Of a DNA stretch of 64,000 nucleotides, positions 36,038-44,224 are shown piece by piece. Within the stretch, counting starts at the first letter, position 1, and each line of letters starts with the position of its first letter. The notes under the pieces are model-generated. The model was not told the DNA's origin, did not search any database, and was given only the letters and a program-made list of their open reading frames with translations. Source of the DNA: Betaproteobacteria bacterium (GTDB lineage Bacteria; Pseudomonadota; Gammaproteobacteria; Burkholderiales; SG8-39); NCBI GenBank assembly GCA_016195915.1, contig JACPYS010000032.1:1-64000 (forward strand), given 5' to 3'. Position numbers and translations under genes: made by a program.

Positions 36038-36074
36038 AGCGCCGTTACGAGAGCGGCAACCGGGAGAACCGAAA

Positions 36075-36512
36075 ATGAATGCAGGCACGGGGATCAAGGT
36101 CATCGTCACCATGATCGGCCTGGACGGGCACACGACCGGCGCGGAGACGGTCTCGATGATATTGCGGGACGCGGGAATCGAAGTGGTCTATCTGGGCTGC
36201 AATCAGACCCCGGAAATGATCGTGGACGCGGCCGTGCAGGAAGACGTCGACATAATCGGCATCAGCTCGCATGCGGCGAACTACGACCAAGTGATACAAG
36301 TGGTGAATCTGCTGCGCGCGAAGAACATTGGCGACATCCCCGTCATCTGCGGCGGCAACATTCCGCGCAGCCGGTTCGGCAGCTTGAAGGGGAGCGGCAT
36401 CGCGGAAATCTTCCCGCCGGGCAGCAGCAGCGAAGCCATCGTCGGCTATATCGTCAACAACGCGCGCAAGGCGTACGCTGCCCCGATTCCCGAAGCGCTT
36501 CGGGCAAGCTGA
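36075..36512 (+). CDS. Cobalamin-binding small subunit of acyl-CoA mutase
   Basis: 145 residues, a stand-alone B12-binding domain of IcmB/HcmB type. The DxHxxG motif is Asp17-Gly-His19-Thr-Thr-Gly22, His19 being the lower axial ligand. The second and third B12 motifs are GISSHAANYDQV and VICGGNIP. Where many homologues have DRG after the His, this has TTG. It lies 37 bases after the large subunit and should assemble with it. Confidence 0.92.
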   Translation: MNAGTGIKVIVTMIGLDGHTTGAETVSMILRDAGIEVVYLGCNQTPEMIVDAAVQEDVDIIGISSHAANYDQVIQVVNLLRAKNIGDIPVICGGNIPRSRFGSLKGSGIAEIFPPGSSSEAIVGYIVNNARKAYAAPIPEALRAS

Positions 36513-36521
36513 GCGGCGACC

Positions 36522-37520
36522 GTGGCGCAGGCGCAGCAAATGGCTCTGCCGATGTCCGCCGATGCGCCAACGGACATCTGTGCAATCGTCCGCGCACTGA
36601 ATGCGGGAGACATGCGCACCTGCGCGCGGCTCATCACCCGAATCGAGCGCAGCGAGCCCAATCTCGTTCCGCTGCTGCAGGCCCTGTACCGCGCCGGCGG
36701 ACACATCCGCATCGTCGGCGTCACCGGCTCACCAGGGGTGGGCAAGAGCACCCTCGTCAGCAAGCTGGTCGCGGTGTGGCGCAAACGCGGACTGCGGGTC
36801 GCGGTGCTGGCGGTCGATCCTTCGAGCCCGTATTCGGGCGGTGCGGTCCTTGGCGATCGCCTGCGAATGAAGGAACACAGCTGCGACGAAGGCGTTTTCA
36901 TCCGCAGCATGGCCTCGCGCGGCCAGCTCGGAGGGTTGGCCAAGGCGGCAGGCGACGCCTTGACGGTGCTCGATGCCATGCACTGGGACGTGATCGTGAT
37001 CGAAACCGTTGGAGTCGGACAGAGCGAGACCGACATCATGCGTCACGCCTCGGTGGTCGTGCTGCTGCAAACCCCCATGGGCGGCGACGACGTCCAGGCG
37101 GCGAAGGCGGGCATCACCGAGATCGGCGATATCTTCGTCGTCAACAAGAGCGAACACCCCGAGGCGGACCACACCGTGCGTCAGCTCGAGGAGATGATCA
37201 CGCTGGCCCTTTGCCTGCACCCGGAGAAGACCTGGCGCCCTCCGGTGGTCAAGACGCGGGCGACCCATGGCGAGGGCGTCGCGGATCTCGCCGGCCATAT
37301 CGACGGCTGCTTTGCCCACCTCGCCGCGCAACCGGAGACTGCGCGCCTGCAGCTTCGCGATCGCGCCCGGCACCGCGTCGGCGAGCTGCTTCACTATATG
37401 CTGGAGCAGCGCCTGCGCTCGGGCGTCGGCCTGTTGCCCGAAAACCTGATCGACTCGGTCGTTGCGCGCGCAAGCGACCCTTATGCATTGGCTGCGGGGC
37501 TATTGGCCCGCATGGACTGA
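36522..37520 (+). CDS. meaB: MeaB-type GTPase chaperone of the acyl-CoA mutase
   Basis: 332 residues from a GTG at 36522 (ATG at 36540 is an alternative). G1 motif GVTGSPGVGKST at 67-78, AVDPSSPYSGGAVLGDRLRM switch region, ETVGVGQSE and VVNKSE. MeaB/ArgK proteins gate adenosylcobalamin loading and protect the mutase from inactivation, using GTP. It starts 9 bases after the B12 subunit, so the three form a functional set. Confidence 0.92.
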   Translation: MAQAQQMALPMSADAPTDICAIVRALNAGDMRTCARLITRIERSEPNLVPLLQALYRAGGHIRIVGVTGSPGVGKSTLVSKLVAVWRKRGLRVAVLAVDPSSPYSGGAVLGDRLRMKEHSCDEGVFIRSMASRGQLGGLAKAAGDALTVLDAMHWDVIVIETVGVGQSETDIMRHASVVVLLQTPMGGDDVQAAKAGITEIGDIFVVNKSEHPEADHTVRQLEEMITLALCLHPEKTWRPPVVKTRATHGEGVADLAGHIDGCFAHLAAQPETARLQLRDRARHRVGELLHYMLEQRLRSGVGLLPENLIDSVVARASDPYALAAGLLARMD

Positions 37521-37553
37521 TTTCATTTGCTGCAAATTACGGAGCGCCTACAC

Positions 37554-37998
37554 ATGAATGCGTGGATACCTTACGGCTGCTATTGGAGTACGCCCTTCGC
37601 GAAGTGGCAAGGCAGCTTTGCGAATCTGCACGCGATCAAGTTTGCCGCACATGTCACCAAGGCGGAAATTGGCAGGCGCGGCATCGATCCCGCGATCATC
37701 GATTACGGCGTGCTCGGGTACAGCGTGCCGCAGGTCGCCTGCTTCTACGGGCTGCCCTGGCTCACGGGGATGATCGGCGCGCACCGCGCGGGTGGGCCCA
37801 GCATCAACCAGGCGTGCGCCTGGCCGGATTCGGACAATCGCGCGTCGAACTCGCCTACATGCCCGAGGCGCCGGTGCCCGCCGCGCAATCGGCCTTGAAG
37901 GATGCGGGGTTCGAAATGGCGGCGGGCGCGGCCTGTTCACGGGATGCGCCGCGGGCGACACCGCCATGGCCCTCGTGATCGAAGTCGGCGATTCCTGA
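37554..37998 (+). pseudogene. Thiolase/acetyl-CoA acetyltransferase remnant
   Basis: The first roughly 90 codons read as the N-terminus of a thiolase (AWIPYGCYWSTPFAKWQGSF ... GVLGYSVPQVACFYGLPWL ... GGPSINQACA, ending at the active-site Cys region). The coding then continues in a second frame (GQSRVELAYMPEAPVPA) and a third frame (GGRGLFTGCAAGDTAMALVIEVGDS-stop), which is the C-terminal thiolase signature. Some 240 codons of the middle are missing. The gene has therefore suffered a large deletion and frameshifts. It lies between MeaB and the acyl-CoA dehydrogenase and once provided thiolytic cleavage for this operon. Confidence 0.8.
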
Positions 37999-38016
37999 AA
38001 CATCCGCCGGACGGTC

Positions 38017-39813
38017 ATGTTTCTCTATCAGACCCCGCTGCGCGATATGCAGTTCGTCCTGCACGAACTGCTTGGCGCGAGCGCGAGCATCGCAGCGATG
38101 CGCCGGGCGGTCTCCTGGGACAGGGAGACGACCGATCAGGCCATCGATGCGGTGGGGCGATTCGCCGGAAGTGAACTCGCGCGCTTGAATGCAGGCGGCG
38201 ACGAGGAAGGTTGCCGCGTCGAAGCCGGTGTCGTGAGAACGCCGCGTGGTTTCGCCGAGGCCTATCGCCGATTCGTCGATGCGGGCTGGCCTACCCTCGC
38301 CTACGACGAGAAGTTCGGCGGCCAGGGCGCGCCGGCAATTCTCTACAGCGCCATGCTGGAGATGTTGTACGCGGCGAATGCGGGGTGGACGATGTATTTC
38401 GGCACCGCACGCGGCGCCTACGAATGCCTGCACACCCACGCGTCGCCGCAGCAGCAGGCGTACTACCTGCCGAACGTGGTTTCCGGAAGGTGGACCACGA
38501 CCATGTGTCTCACCGAGGCGCACTGCGGCAGCGACCTCGGCCTTCTTCGCACCCGCGCGGTTCCCCAGGCGGACGGGAGCTATCGAATCAACGGTTCCAA
38601 GCTGTTCATCTCGGGCGGCGATCAGGATTTCACGGAAAACATCGTCCATTTGGTCCTGGCACGCGTGACAGGCGCACCTCCCGGAGTCAGGGGCATATCG
38701 CTTTTCGTCGTGCCGAAGCACCTGCCCCAGGCCGGCGGTCTTTCGCCGGAAAGGAACGGCATGACCGCGACCGCCGTGGAACACAAGATGGGCCTGCGCG
38801 GCAGCGCCACCTGCGCGATGAATTTCGAGGATTCCGTCGGGTGGCTGGTCGGACGGCCGAACGAAGGCATGCGCAACATGTTCGTCATGATCAATTCGTC
38901 ACGTATCGGTGTCGCGGTTCAGGCGGTCGGCCTGGCGCAGGCCGCGTATTGCAGCGCCCTCGGCTATGCGCGCGAACGACTGCAGATGCGCGCTGCGGGA
39001 GGGCCGAGGCGCCCGGACCTGCCGGCTGATCCGATCATCGAGCACGCCGACGTGCGAAGAATGCTGCTGACGCAGAAGGCCCACGTGGAGGCTGGCCGTA
39101 TGCTCGTCTACTGGCTGTCGCTGCTGCTCGACCAGGAGGCGTTCGGCGCGGACGAAACGACGCGTAGCGAAGCGGCCGGCCTGGTCGGACTGCTGACGCC
39201 GGTAGCGAAAGCATTTCTCACCGAAAACGCGTTCGTCGCGGCCAACCATGCCATCCAGATCCACGGCGGCCACGGCTATATCCGCGATCACGGTGTCGAG
39301 CAGATCGTGCGCGATGTCCGGATTGCGCAGATCTACGAGGGCACCAACGGCATACAGGCACGCGATCTGCTGGCGCGCAAGGTCCTCGCGGATGGGGGTG
39401 CGCAGCTGGATGCCTTTTTGAACCGCGTATGGCATGACGTGGCCGATGGCGGAATCGCCGGCCTGCCCGGCGGCTTCGCCGAACCGTTACTGCGAGTATG
39501 CGACGACCTGAGGCAGTTGCCCGCGAGAATTGGCGGTGCGGCAGCCGGCAATGCCGATGAAATCGGGGCGGCAGGTACGGACTTTCTGCGCGCCCTGGGT
39601 CATGTCGCCTGCGCGTGGTTGTTCGCGCGTGCGGCCGGCGTGGCAACGCTGCGCCTTTCAGCCGGAACCTCAGACCCGTTGTATGCCTCGAAGCTGGCCA
39701 CGGCGCGATTCTATTTTTCCCGCCTGCTTCCCGAGGCGAGCATGCACCTGCACGTCGCGCGCTCCGGTGCGGCGAGTCTCTCGGACCTGCGCGAAGATCA
39801 CTTGTTCGTCTGA
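38017..39813 (+). CDS. Acyl-CoA dehydrogenase, long DmdC/FadE-like type
   Basis: 598 residues, about 200 longer than standard members, with the C-terminal extension (AcylCoA_DH_C-like) of the 3-methylmercaptopropionyl-CoA dehydrogenase group. It starts MFLYQTPLRDMQFVLHELL, typical of that group. It has CLTEAHCGSDLGLLRTRA, INGSKLFISGGD, IQIHGGHGYIRDHGVEQIVRD and the catalytic-Glu motif IYEGTNGIQA. Substrates of relatives include branched, sulphur-containing and aryl-aliphatic acyl-CoAs. It is the last gene of the plus-strand operon and converges with the crotonase gene on the other strand. Confidence 0.88.
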   Translation: MFLYQTPLRDMQFVLHELLGASASIAAMRRAVSWDRETTDQAIDAVGRFAGSELARLNAGGDEEGCRVEAGVVRTPRGFAEAYRRFVDAGWPTLAYDEKFGGQGAPAILYSAMLEMLYAANAGWTMYFGTARGAYECLHTHASPQQQAYYLPNVVSGRWTTTMCLTEAHCGSDLGLLRTRAVPQADGSYRINGSKLFISGGDQDFTENIVHLVLARVTGAPPGVRGISLFVVPKHLPQAGGLSPERNGMTATAVEHKMGLRGSATCAMNFEDSVGWLVGRPNEGMRNMFVMINSSRIGVAVQAVGLAQAAYCSALGYARERLQMRAAGGPRRPDLPADPIIEHADVRRMLLTQKAHVEAGRMLVYWLSLLLDQEAFGADETTRSEAAGLVGLLTPVAKAFLTENAFVAANHAIQIHGGHGYIRDHGVEQIVRDVRIAQIYEGTNGIQARDLLARKVLADGGAQLDAFLNRVWHDVADGGIAGLPGGFAEPLLRVCDDLRQLPARIGGAAAGNADEIGAAGTDFLRALGHVACAWLFARAAGVATLRLSAGTSDPLYASKLATARFYFSRLLPEASMHLHVARSGAASLSDLREDHLFV

Positions 39814-39852
39814 ACGGCGGAGCCAGGCAGGTTGCGGCGATCGGATGCCGCC

Positions 39853-40680
39853 TCAACCGCCCGGTTCCACGTCCGCAAAATTCGGCGCGCGCTTCTCCAG
39901 ATTGGCGACCACGGCCTCCTTCTGGTTCGCGCTGCCGAGCAGTTGCACCTGCTCGCGGGATTCGGCGCGGAGAATCGCGGCCGGATCGCCGGCTTCCATG
40001 ACCTCCATCAGCCGCTTGCCCGCTCGGACGGCGTGCGGGCTCTTGCCCGCGATCTCGCGCGCGAAGGCGAGAGCCGCGGGATAAGGGTCTTCGCAAACGC
40101 GCGTGGCGAAACCCATCGCAAAAGCTTCGGTCCCGGAAAACACGCGGCCTGAAAACGTCAACTCCCGAATCACGTCGCCGCGCACCAGGCGTGGCATCAG
40201 AAGCATGCCGGCCATGTCGGGGACCAGCCCCCACTTGAGCTCCATCACCGACATTCGGGTATCGGGGGCAACGAACCGCATGTCCGCGCCGAGCGTCAGC
40301 TGGAAACCGCCGCCGAAGGCCACGCCGTGAACCGCGGCGATCACCGGCACCGGGATATCCTGCCAGACCAGCACGGCATACTGCGATGAGTTGGCAATGC
40401 CGTGGCTGCGCGTTCCGAGCCGCAACTCGTTCGCGGCGGTCGTGCCTCCCCCCTCGGGGCCGGCCATCTGCGCGAAGCGCCCCATGTCGAGTCCGGCGCA
40501 GAACGCGCGCCCCTCGCCGGAAATCACCACGGCCCGCAAACCCGGTTGGCTCACCAGACGGCTGCCCGTTTCGACTAGCGCCTCGAACATCGCCTTGTCG
40601 AGCGCATTCATCTTTTCCGGCCGGCTCAGCCTCACGTCCGCCACACCGTCGGTCATCGTGACACGGACTCTGTGCTCCAT
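39853..40680 (-). CDS. Crotonase/enoyl-CoA hydratase family protein
   Basis: 275 residues from the ATG at 40680 with a GGGGAGA ribosome binding site. Crotonase motifs: AFCAGLDMGRF and VHGVAFGGGFQLTLGADMR. The first catalytic Glu position is Gln and the second Asp (GLVPDMAG), so classical hydratase chemistry is doubtful. It stands alone, convergent with the acyl-CoA dehydrogenase and divergent from the S15 hydrolase. The frame is open upstream of 40680 but that sequence lacks family similarity. Confidence 0.82.
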   Translation of the reverse strand: MEHRVRVTMTDGVADVRLSRPEKMNALDKAMFEALVETGSRLVSQPGLRAVVISGEGRAFCAGLDMGRFAQMAGPEGGGTTAANELRLGTRSHGIANSSQYAVLVWQDIPVPVIAAVHGVAFGGGFQLTLGADMRFVAPDTRMSVMELKWGLVPDMAGMLLMPRLVRGDVIRELTFSGRVFSGTEAFAMGFATRVCEDPYPAALAFAREIAGKSPHAVRAGKRLMEVMEAGDPAAILRAESREQVQLLGSANQKEAVVANLEKRAPNFADVEPGG

Positions 40681-40844
40681 GTTCTCCCCGCTGTCGGATT
40701 GGATTCTTCGAAGCGAAGATTGTCTCATCCGAACGTAATCACCCGGCATTTGAACATTGCTCCGCAGATGCACCGTTTCGACTCAACCCCTTGCAATGCC
40801 GGTCGAATGGGATAGATTCGCCTTGATCTCAAAGGAGCGGTTCG

Positions 40845-42521
40845 ATGACGGCCACCGACTGGCACTCGAAAGTCTCGAAACCGAGCTACGAAATGAAAGT
40901 GCAGCGCGGCGTGCAGATCACGGCGCGCGACGGCACGAGGCTCGCGTGCGACGTCTACCTGCCGGATGCGGCGGGGCGCTTTCCGGCGCTGCTGTCGTAC
41001 TCCCACTACGGCAAGGACCTGCAGCGTTTCACGGGGAAACGCTCGCCGCTGAATCCGCTGATCGGCAATGGCGGCCAGGAAGCCGGCGACTCCGAGTATT
41101 TCGTCAGCCGCGGCTACGCGCACGTCATTGCCGACGCGCGCGGTTCGGGCGACTCGGAAGGCGAATACTGTTATCAGGGCCCCAAGGAACAGCAGGATGG
41201 CTACGACATCATCGAGTGGATGGCGGCGCAACCCTGGTGCGACGGCAATTGCGGCATGTTCGGCATGTCCTATTTCGCGGTCATGCAGTACATGGTGGCG
41301 GCGCAACAGCCGCCGCACCTCAAGGCGATCGTTCCCTACGAGGCGCTCACCGACCGCTACCGCCAGAGCGTCTACCATGGCGGCATACTCAACGAAGGCT
41401 TCTGGCATCAGTGGTGGGGCCACGTCAGCGTAGACGGCATGCGGCCGCTCAGCTACGACACGCTTTCCGAAGAGGAAATCGCCCGCCGTGTCGCGCTCCT
41501 GATGGACTCACCCGAGGTCCGCCACAGCCCTTACCTGCACATCCAGCTCAAGTATCCGAGAAAGAACCCGCTCCTGTTCGATTGGCTGCTGCAGCCCTTC
41601 GACGGACCGTTCTACTGGGAGCGCTCGCCCTATCGGATGTTCGATCGCATCAAGATTCCGACGTTCCTCGCCACGCGCTGGACGAGCTGGGCGGTGCACC
41701 TCGCTGGCGCTTTCGAGGCCTACGCCCGAATCGATGCGCCGAAGAAGCTGCTCATCATGGAAACGGAATCGCGGCTCGGGCCACTGCGCCCGTGGGCAGA
41801 CCATCAGGACCTGATCCTGCGCTGGTACGATCACTGGCTGAAAGGCAAGGACACGGGTTTCATGGACGAACCGCCGATCCGGCTGCTCATCAAGGGCAAG
41901 AACGAATACCGGGACGAATTCGAGTGGCCGCTCGCGCGCACGCGTTGGACGAAGATGTTCCTCGGCCCGAACGCCATGCTCTCTGCCTCGCAGCCTCGGC
42001 AGGAAGGCACTGCCTCGTTCAGCAACGATCCCGACCTGCCGCCCAACCAGCATGCGCCGGGTGTTTCATTCACCTCGGCGCCGTTCTACACGGCGACCGA
42101 AGTAACGGGCCCGGTGGCGCTGTATCTGAACGCCAGCCTCGATCAACCCGACGCGACCTGGATCGTCACGGTGCGGGATGTGGCGCCGGATGGCACATCA
42201 CACACGGTGACCAAAGGGTGGTTGCGCGCGTCGCAGCGCGAACTCGACGCGGAAAAATCCAGGCCCTACCAGCCGTACCAGAAGCACGAGCGCCGCGAGA
42301 CGCTGGAGCCGGGCCGCAGCTACGCCTACGCCATCGAAATTCGCGAAACGTCCAACGTCTTCCTGCCCGGACATCGCATCGCACTCGACGTGAAGGGACA
42401 GGACACCACCGCAGAAGATCCCATCTGGGTTCACACCTGCAATGCGATCGCGACCGGGCACACGGTGCAATTCGGCGGAAAATTCGATTCCTACCTCTTG
42501 CTGCCGGTCATTCCGGATTGA
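40845..42521 (+). CDS. CocE/NonD family (peptidase S15-like) hydrolase
   Basis: 558 residues, no signal peptide. The alpha/beta hydrolase domain contains the nucleophile elbow GMFGMSYFA with Ser142, GSGDSEGEY and WADHQD, and the C-terminal jelly-roll domain (X-Pro dipeptidyl-peptidase C) carries SNVFLPGHRIALDVKG and DPIWVHTC. Relatives hydrolyse esters or amides such as cocaine, cephalosporin esters and glutaryl amides. A good ribosome binding site (AAGGAG) precedes the ATG. It forms a two-gene operon with the following Bug receptor (11-base gap), which suggests that its substrate or product is captured in the periplasm. Confidence 0.88.
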   Translation: MTATDWHSKVSKPSYEMKVQRGVQITARDGTRLACDVYLPDAAGRFPALLSYSHYGKDLQRFTGKRSPLNPLIGNGGQEAGDSEYFVSRGYAHVIADARGSGDSEGEYCYQGPKEQQDGYDIIEWMAAQPWCDGNCGMFGMSYFAVMQYMVAAQQPPHLKAIVPYEALTDRYRQSVYHGGILNEGFWHQWWGHVSVDGMRPLSYDTLSEEEIARRVALLMDSPEVRHSPYLHIQLKYPRKNPLLFDWLLQPFDGPFYWERSPYRMFDRIKIPTFLATRWTSWAVHLAGAFEAYARIDAPKKLLIMETESRLGPLRPWADHQDLILRWYDHWLKGKDTGFMDEPPIRLLIKGKNEYRDEFEWPLARTRWTKMFLGPNAMLSASQPRQEGTASFSNDPDLPPNQHAPGVSFTSAPFYTATEVTGPVALYLNASLDQPDATWIVTVRDVAPDGTSHTVTKGWLRASQRELDAEKSRPYQPYQKHERRETLEPGRSYAYAIEIRETSNVFLPGHRIALDVKGQDTTAEDPIWVHTCNAIATGHTVQFGGKFDSYLLLPVIPD

Positions 42522-42532
42522 GGAGAACATTC

Positions 42533-43495
42533 ATGGCATGGCTCGTACGCTGGCTTTCGATCGTCGCGGCGGTAGCCTCCTCGTGTGCGGCGGCGCAGGA
42601 TTATCCAAACAAGCCGCTGCGCTTCGTGGTCCCGTTCCCGCCGGGCGGATCGGCGGACATTCTCGCGCGCACGGTGGGAGACAAGCTCACCGCGGCGCTG
42701 GGTCAGCCCGTGATCGTGGAGAACAAGCCAGGCGCCGGCGGCATCGTCGGTGCGGAAACGGTGGCGAAGTCTCCACCCGATGGCCATACCCTGCTGTTCG
42801 CCAACACCAACATTGCAATCAATCCCAGCCTGTACAAGTCCCTGCCCTACGACACGGCCAAGGCGTTCGCACCGGTGATCCTGATGGTCACGGTGCCTAA
42901 CCTCTTGCTTGTCGCGGAGGATGTGCCGGCAAAGAGCGTCGCTGAGCTGATCGCGCTCGCGAAGGCAAGCCCGGGCAAGCTCAACTACGCATCGGCGGGC
43001 AACGGGACCTTTCCGCACCTTGCCGTCGAACTATTCAAGTTGCAGGCGGGAATCTCCCTTACGCACGTTCCGTACAAGGGCGCCGCACCCGCGCTGAACG
43101 CCTTGCTCGGCAAGGAGGTTCAGGTGTTGTCTAACGACTTGCTGAACGCGCTCTCGCACGTCAAGGCCGGCAAGGTGAAGGCACTCGCGATCACCGGTAC
43201 TTCACGATCCTCGGCGATCCCCGAAATACCTTCCATGGCCGAAGCAGGTCTGAAGGATTACGCGGCGGTGGGCTGGCAAGGAGTGATGGTCCCTGCCGGT
43301 ACTCCTGCCGCCGTGATCGCGCGATTGAATGCCGAAATCGACAAGGCGCTCAAGGATCACGCGCTGAGGGACCGCCTCACGGCGCAGGGTCTCGAAGTCG
43401 TGGGCGGCTCGGTGCAGCAGTTCGCGGAGTTCGTGCGGCGCGACACGGAGCGCTGGCGCGGCGCGGTGGCGGCGTCGGGTGCGAAGATAGACTGA
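42533..43495 (+). CDS. Bug-family (TctC-like) periplasmic substrate-binding receptor
   Basis: 320 residues with signal peptide (MAWLVRWLSIVAAVASSCAAAQ). Family blocks: YPNKPLRFVVPFPPGGSADILAR, VENKPGAGGIVGAE, PPDGHTLLF, KLNYASAGNGTFPHLAVELF and VPYKGAAPALNALLG. A GAGGAGA ribosome binding site lies just upstream. Paired with the S15 hydrolase; no TctAB membrane genes nearby. Confidence 0.9.
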   Translation: MAWLVRWLSIVAAVASSCAAAQDYPNKPLRFVVPFPPGGSADILARTVGDKLTAALGQPVIVENKPGAGGIVGAETVAKSPPDGHTLLFANTNIAINPSLYKSLPYDTAKAFAPVILMVTVPNLLLVAEDVPAKSVAELIALAKASPGKLNYASAGNGTFPHLAVELFKLQAGISLTHVPYKGAAPALNALLGKEVQVLSNDLLNALSHVKAGKVKALAITGTSRSSAIPEIPSMAEAGLKDYAAVGWQGVMVPAGTPAAVIARLNAEIDKALKDHALRDRLTAQGLEVVGGSVQQFAEFVRRDTERWRGAVAASGAKID

Positions 43496-43556
43496 AACAT
43501 GAGAACCACGGGATTGGGAAGCGAGACTTGAAAATCAAGAGACACCTGGACGAAAA

Positions 43557-43793
43557 ATGAAACAAACGACAAAGCCATTTGCTCTGTGCGTCGACAACAC
43601 CGATTACAAGGCGTCGCTCATTCCGGGCAGGGTCTACCGGATCATTCCTGATCCGCGGGCCGCAAACGATGACTGCGTGCGTATCGTGGACGAGAGCGGC
43701 GAGGACTACCTCTATCACAAGAGCCATTTCCTGTTCGTCGACTTTCCACGAGCGATAGCGAAACGAATCTTCGACTTGGAACATGCCGGCTAA
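43557..43793 (+). CDS. Small hypothetical protein
   Basis: 78 residues with predicted beta-strand content (PGRVYRIIPDPRAANDDCVRIVDESGEDYLYHKSHFLFVDFP). Fold and composition resemble small SH3-like barrel proteins common in betaproteobacteria. I do not recognise a function. Its 3' end overlaps the cyclase remnant in another frame, so the boundary is a recombination or decay point. Confidence 0.55.
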   Translation: MKQTTKPFALCVDNTDYKASLIPGRVYRIIPDPRAANDDCVRIVDESGEDYLYHKSHFLFVDFPRAIAKRIFDLEHAG

Positions 43794-43977
43794 CCGTTTT
43801 CTCGACCGGGTATTCCGGATCGCGTCAGACCCGATCGATGACCATGCCGGGGACATCTACCGATACGTAGGCGACGAGATCGTGATTACCTGGCTGGTTC
43901 CCGAAGGCAGGCCGTCCGCGCGACCGCTCGCCTGCTACTTCGCGATCGAGAGGGCGCTCGCTGAAGCAGGCGGATGA
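43783..43977 (+). pseudogene. Class III adenylate/guanylate cyclase remnant
   Basis: The 64-residue frame contains GDIYRYVGDEIVITW, the second metal-binding Asp motif (GDxxxKxxGDexxa.f) of class III cyclases, and CYFAIERALAEAGG, the following helix. Everything N-terminal (first metal Asp, sensor) and C-terminal (substrate-binding part) is missing. It is a gene fragment, not a functional cyclase. Confidence 0.65.
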
Positions 43978-44224
43978 CGGGAATTGACCGGGACGATCCA
44001 AGCGCGGTCGCTTACGCTCAGGACAGCAAACGGGTGTGTAAGGAGTGGCTGCTTCCCCGGTGGGTGACGGTTTTGTGGCCGCTATGCGCTGGCGGGTCAG
44101 TAGTCTCAATTCGACGCGCACCGGCCACCGAGGGCGTAGACTGAATACGGACTCGGATTGAGCAGGCTCTCGGCCCGCTACTCCCGGTGCTTGCGCTGCT
44201 TCGTAACGATCGGATGGAGATGGA

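Noticed and set aside
43978-44224. A gene or RNA in the 247-bp gap before the tandem ABC_sub_bind gene
   Set aside because: Short open frames only, with no motif, tRNA-like fold or terminator that I could support.
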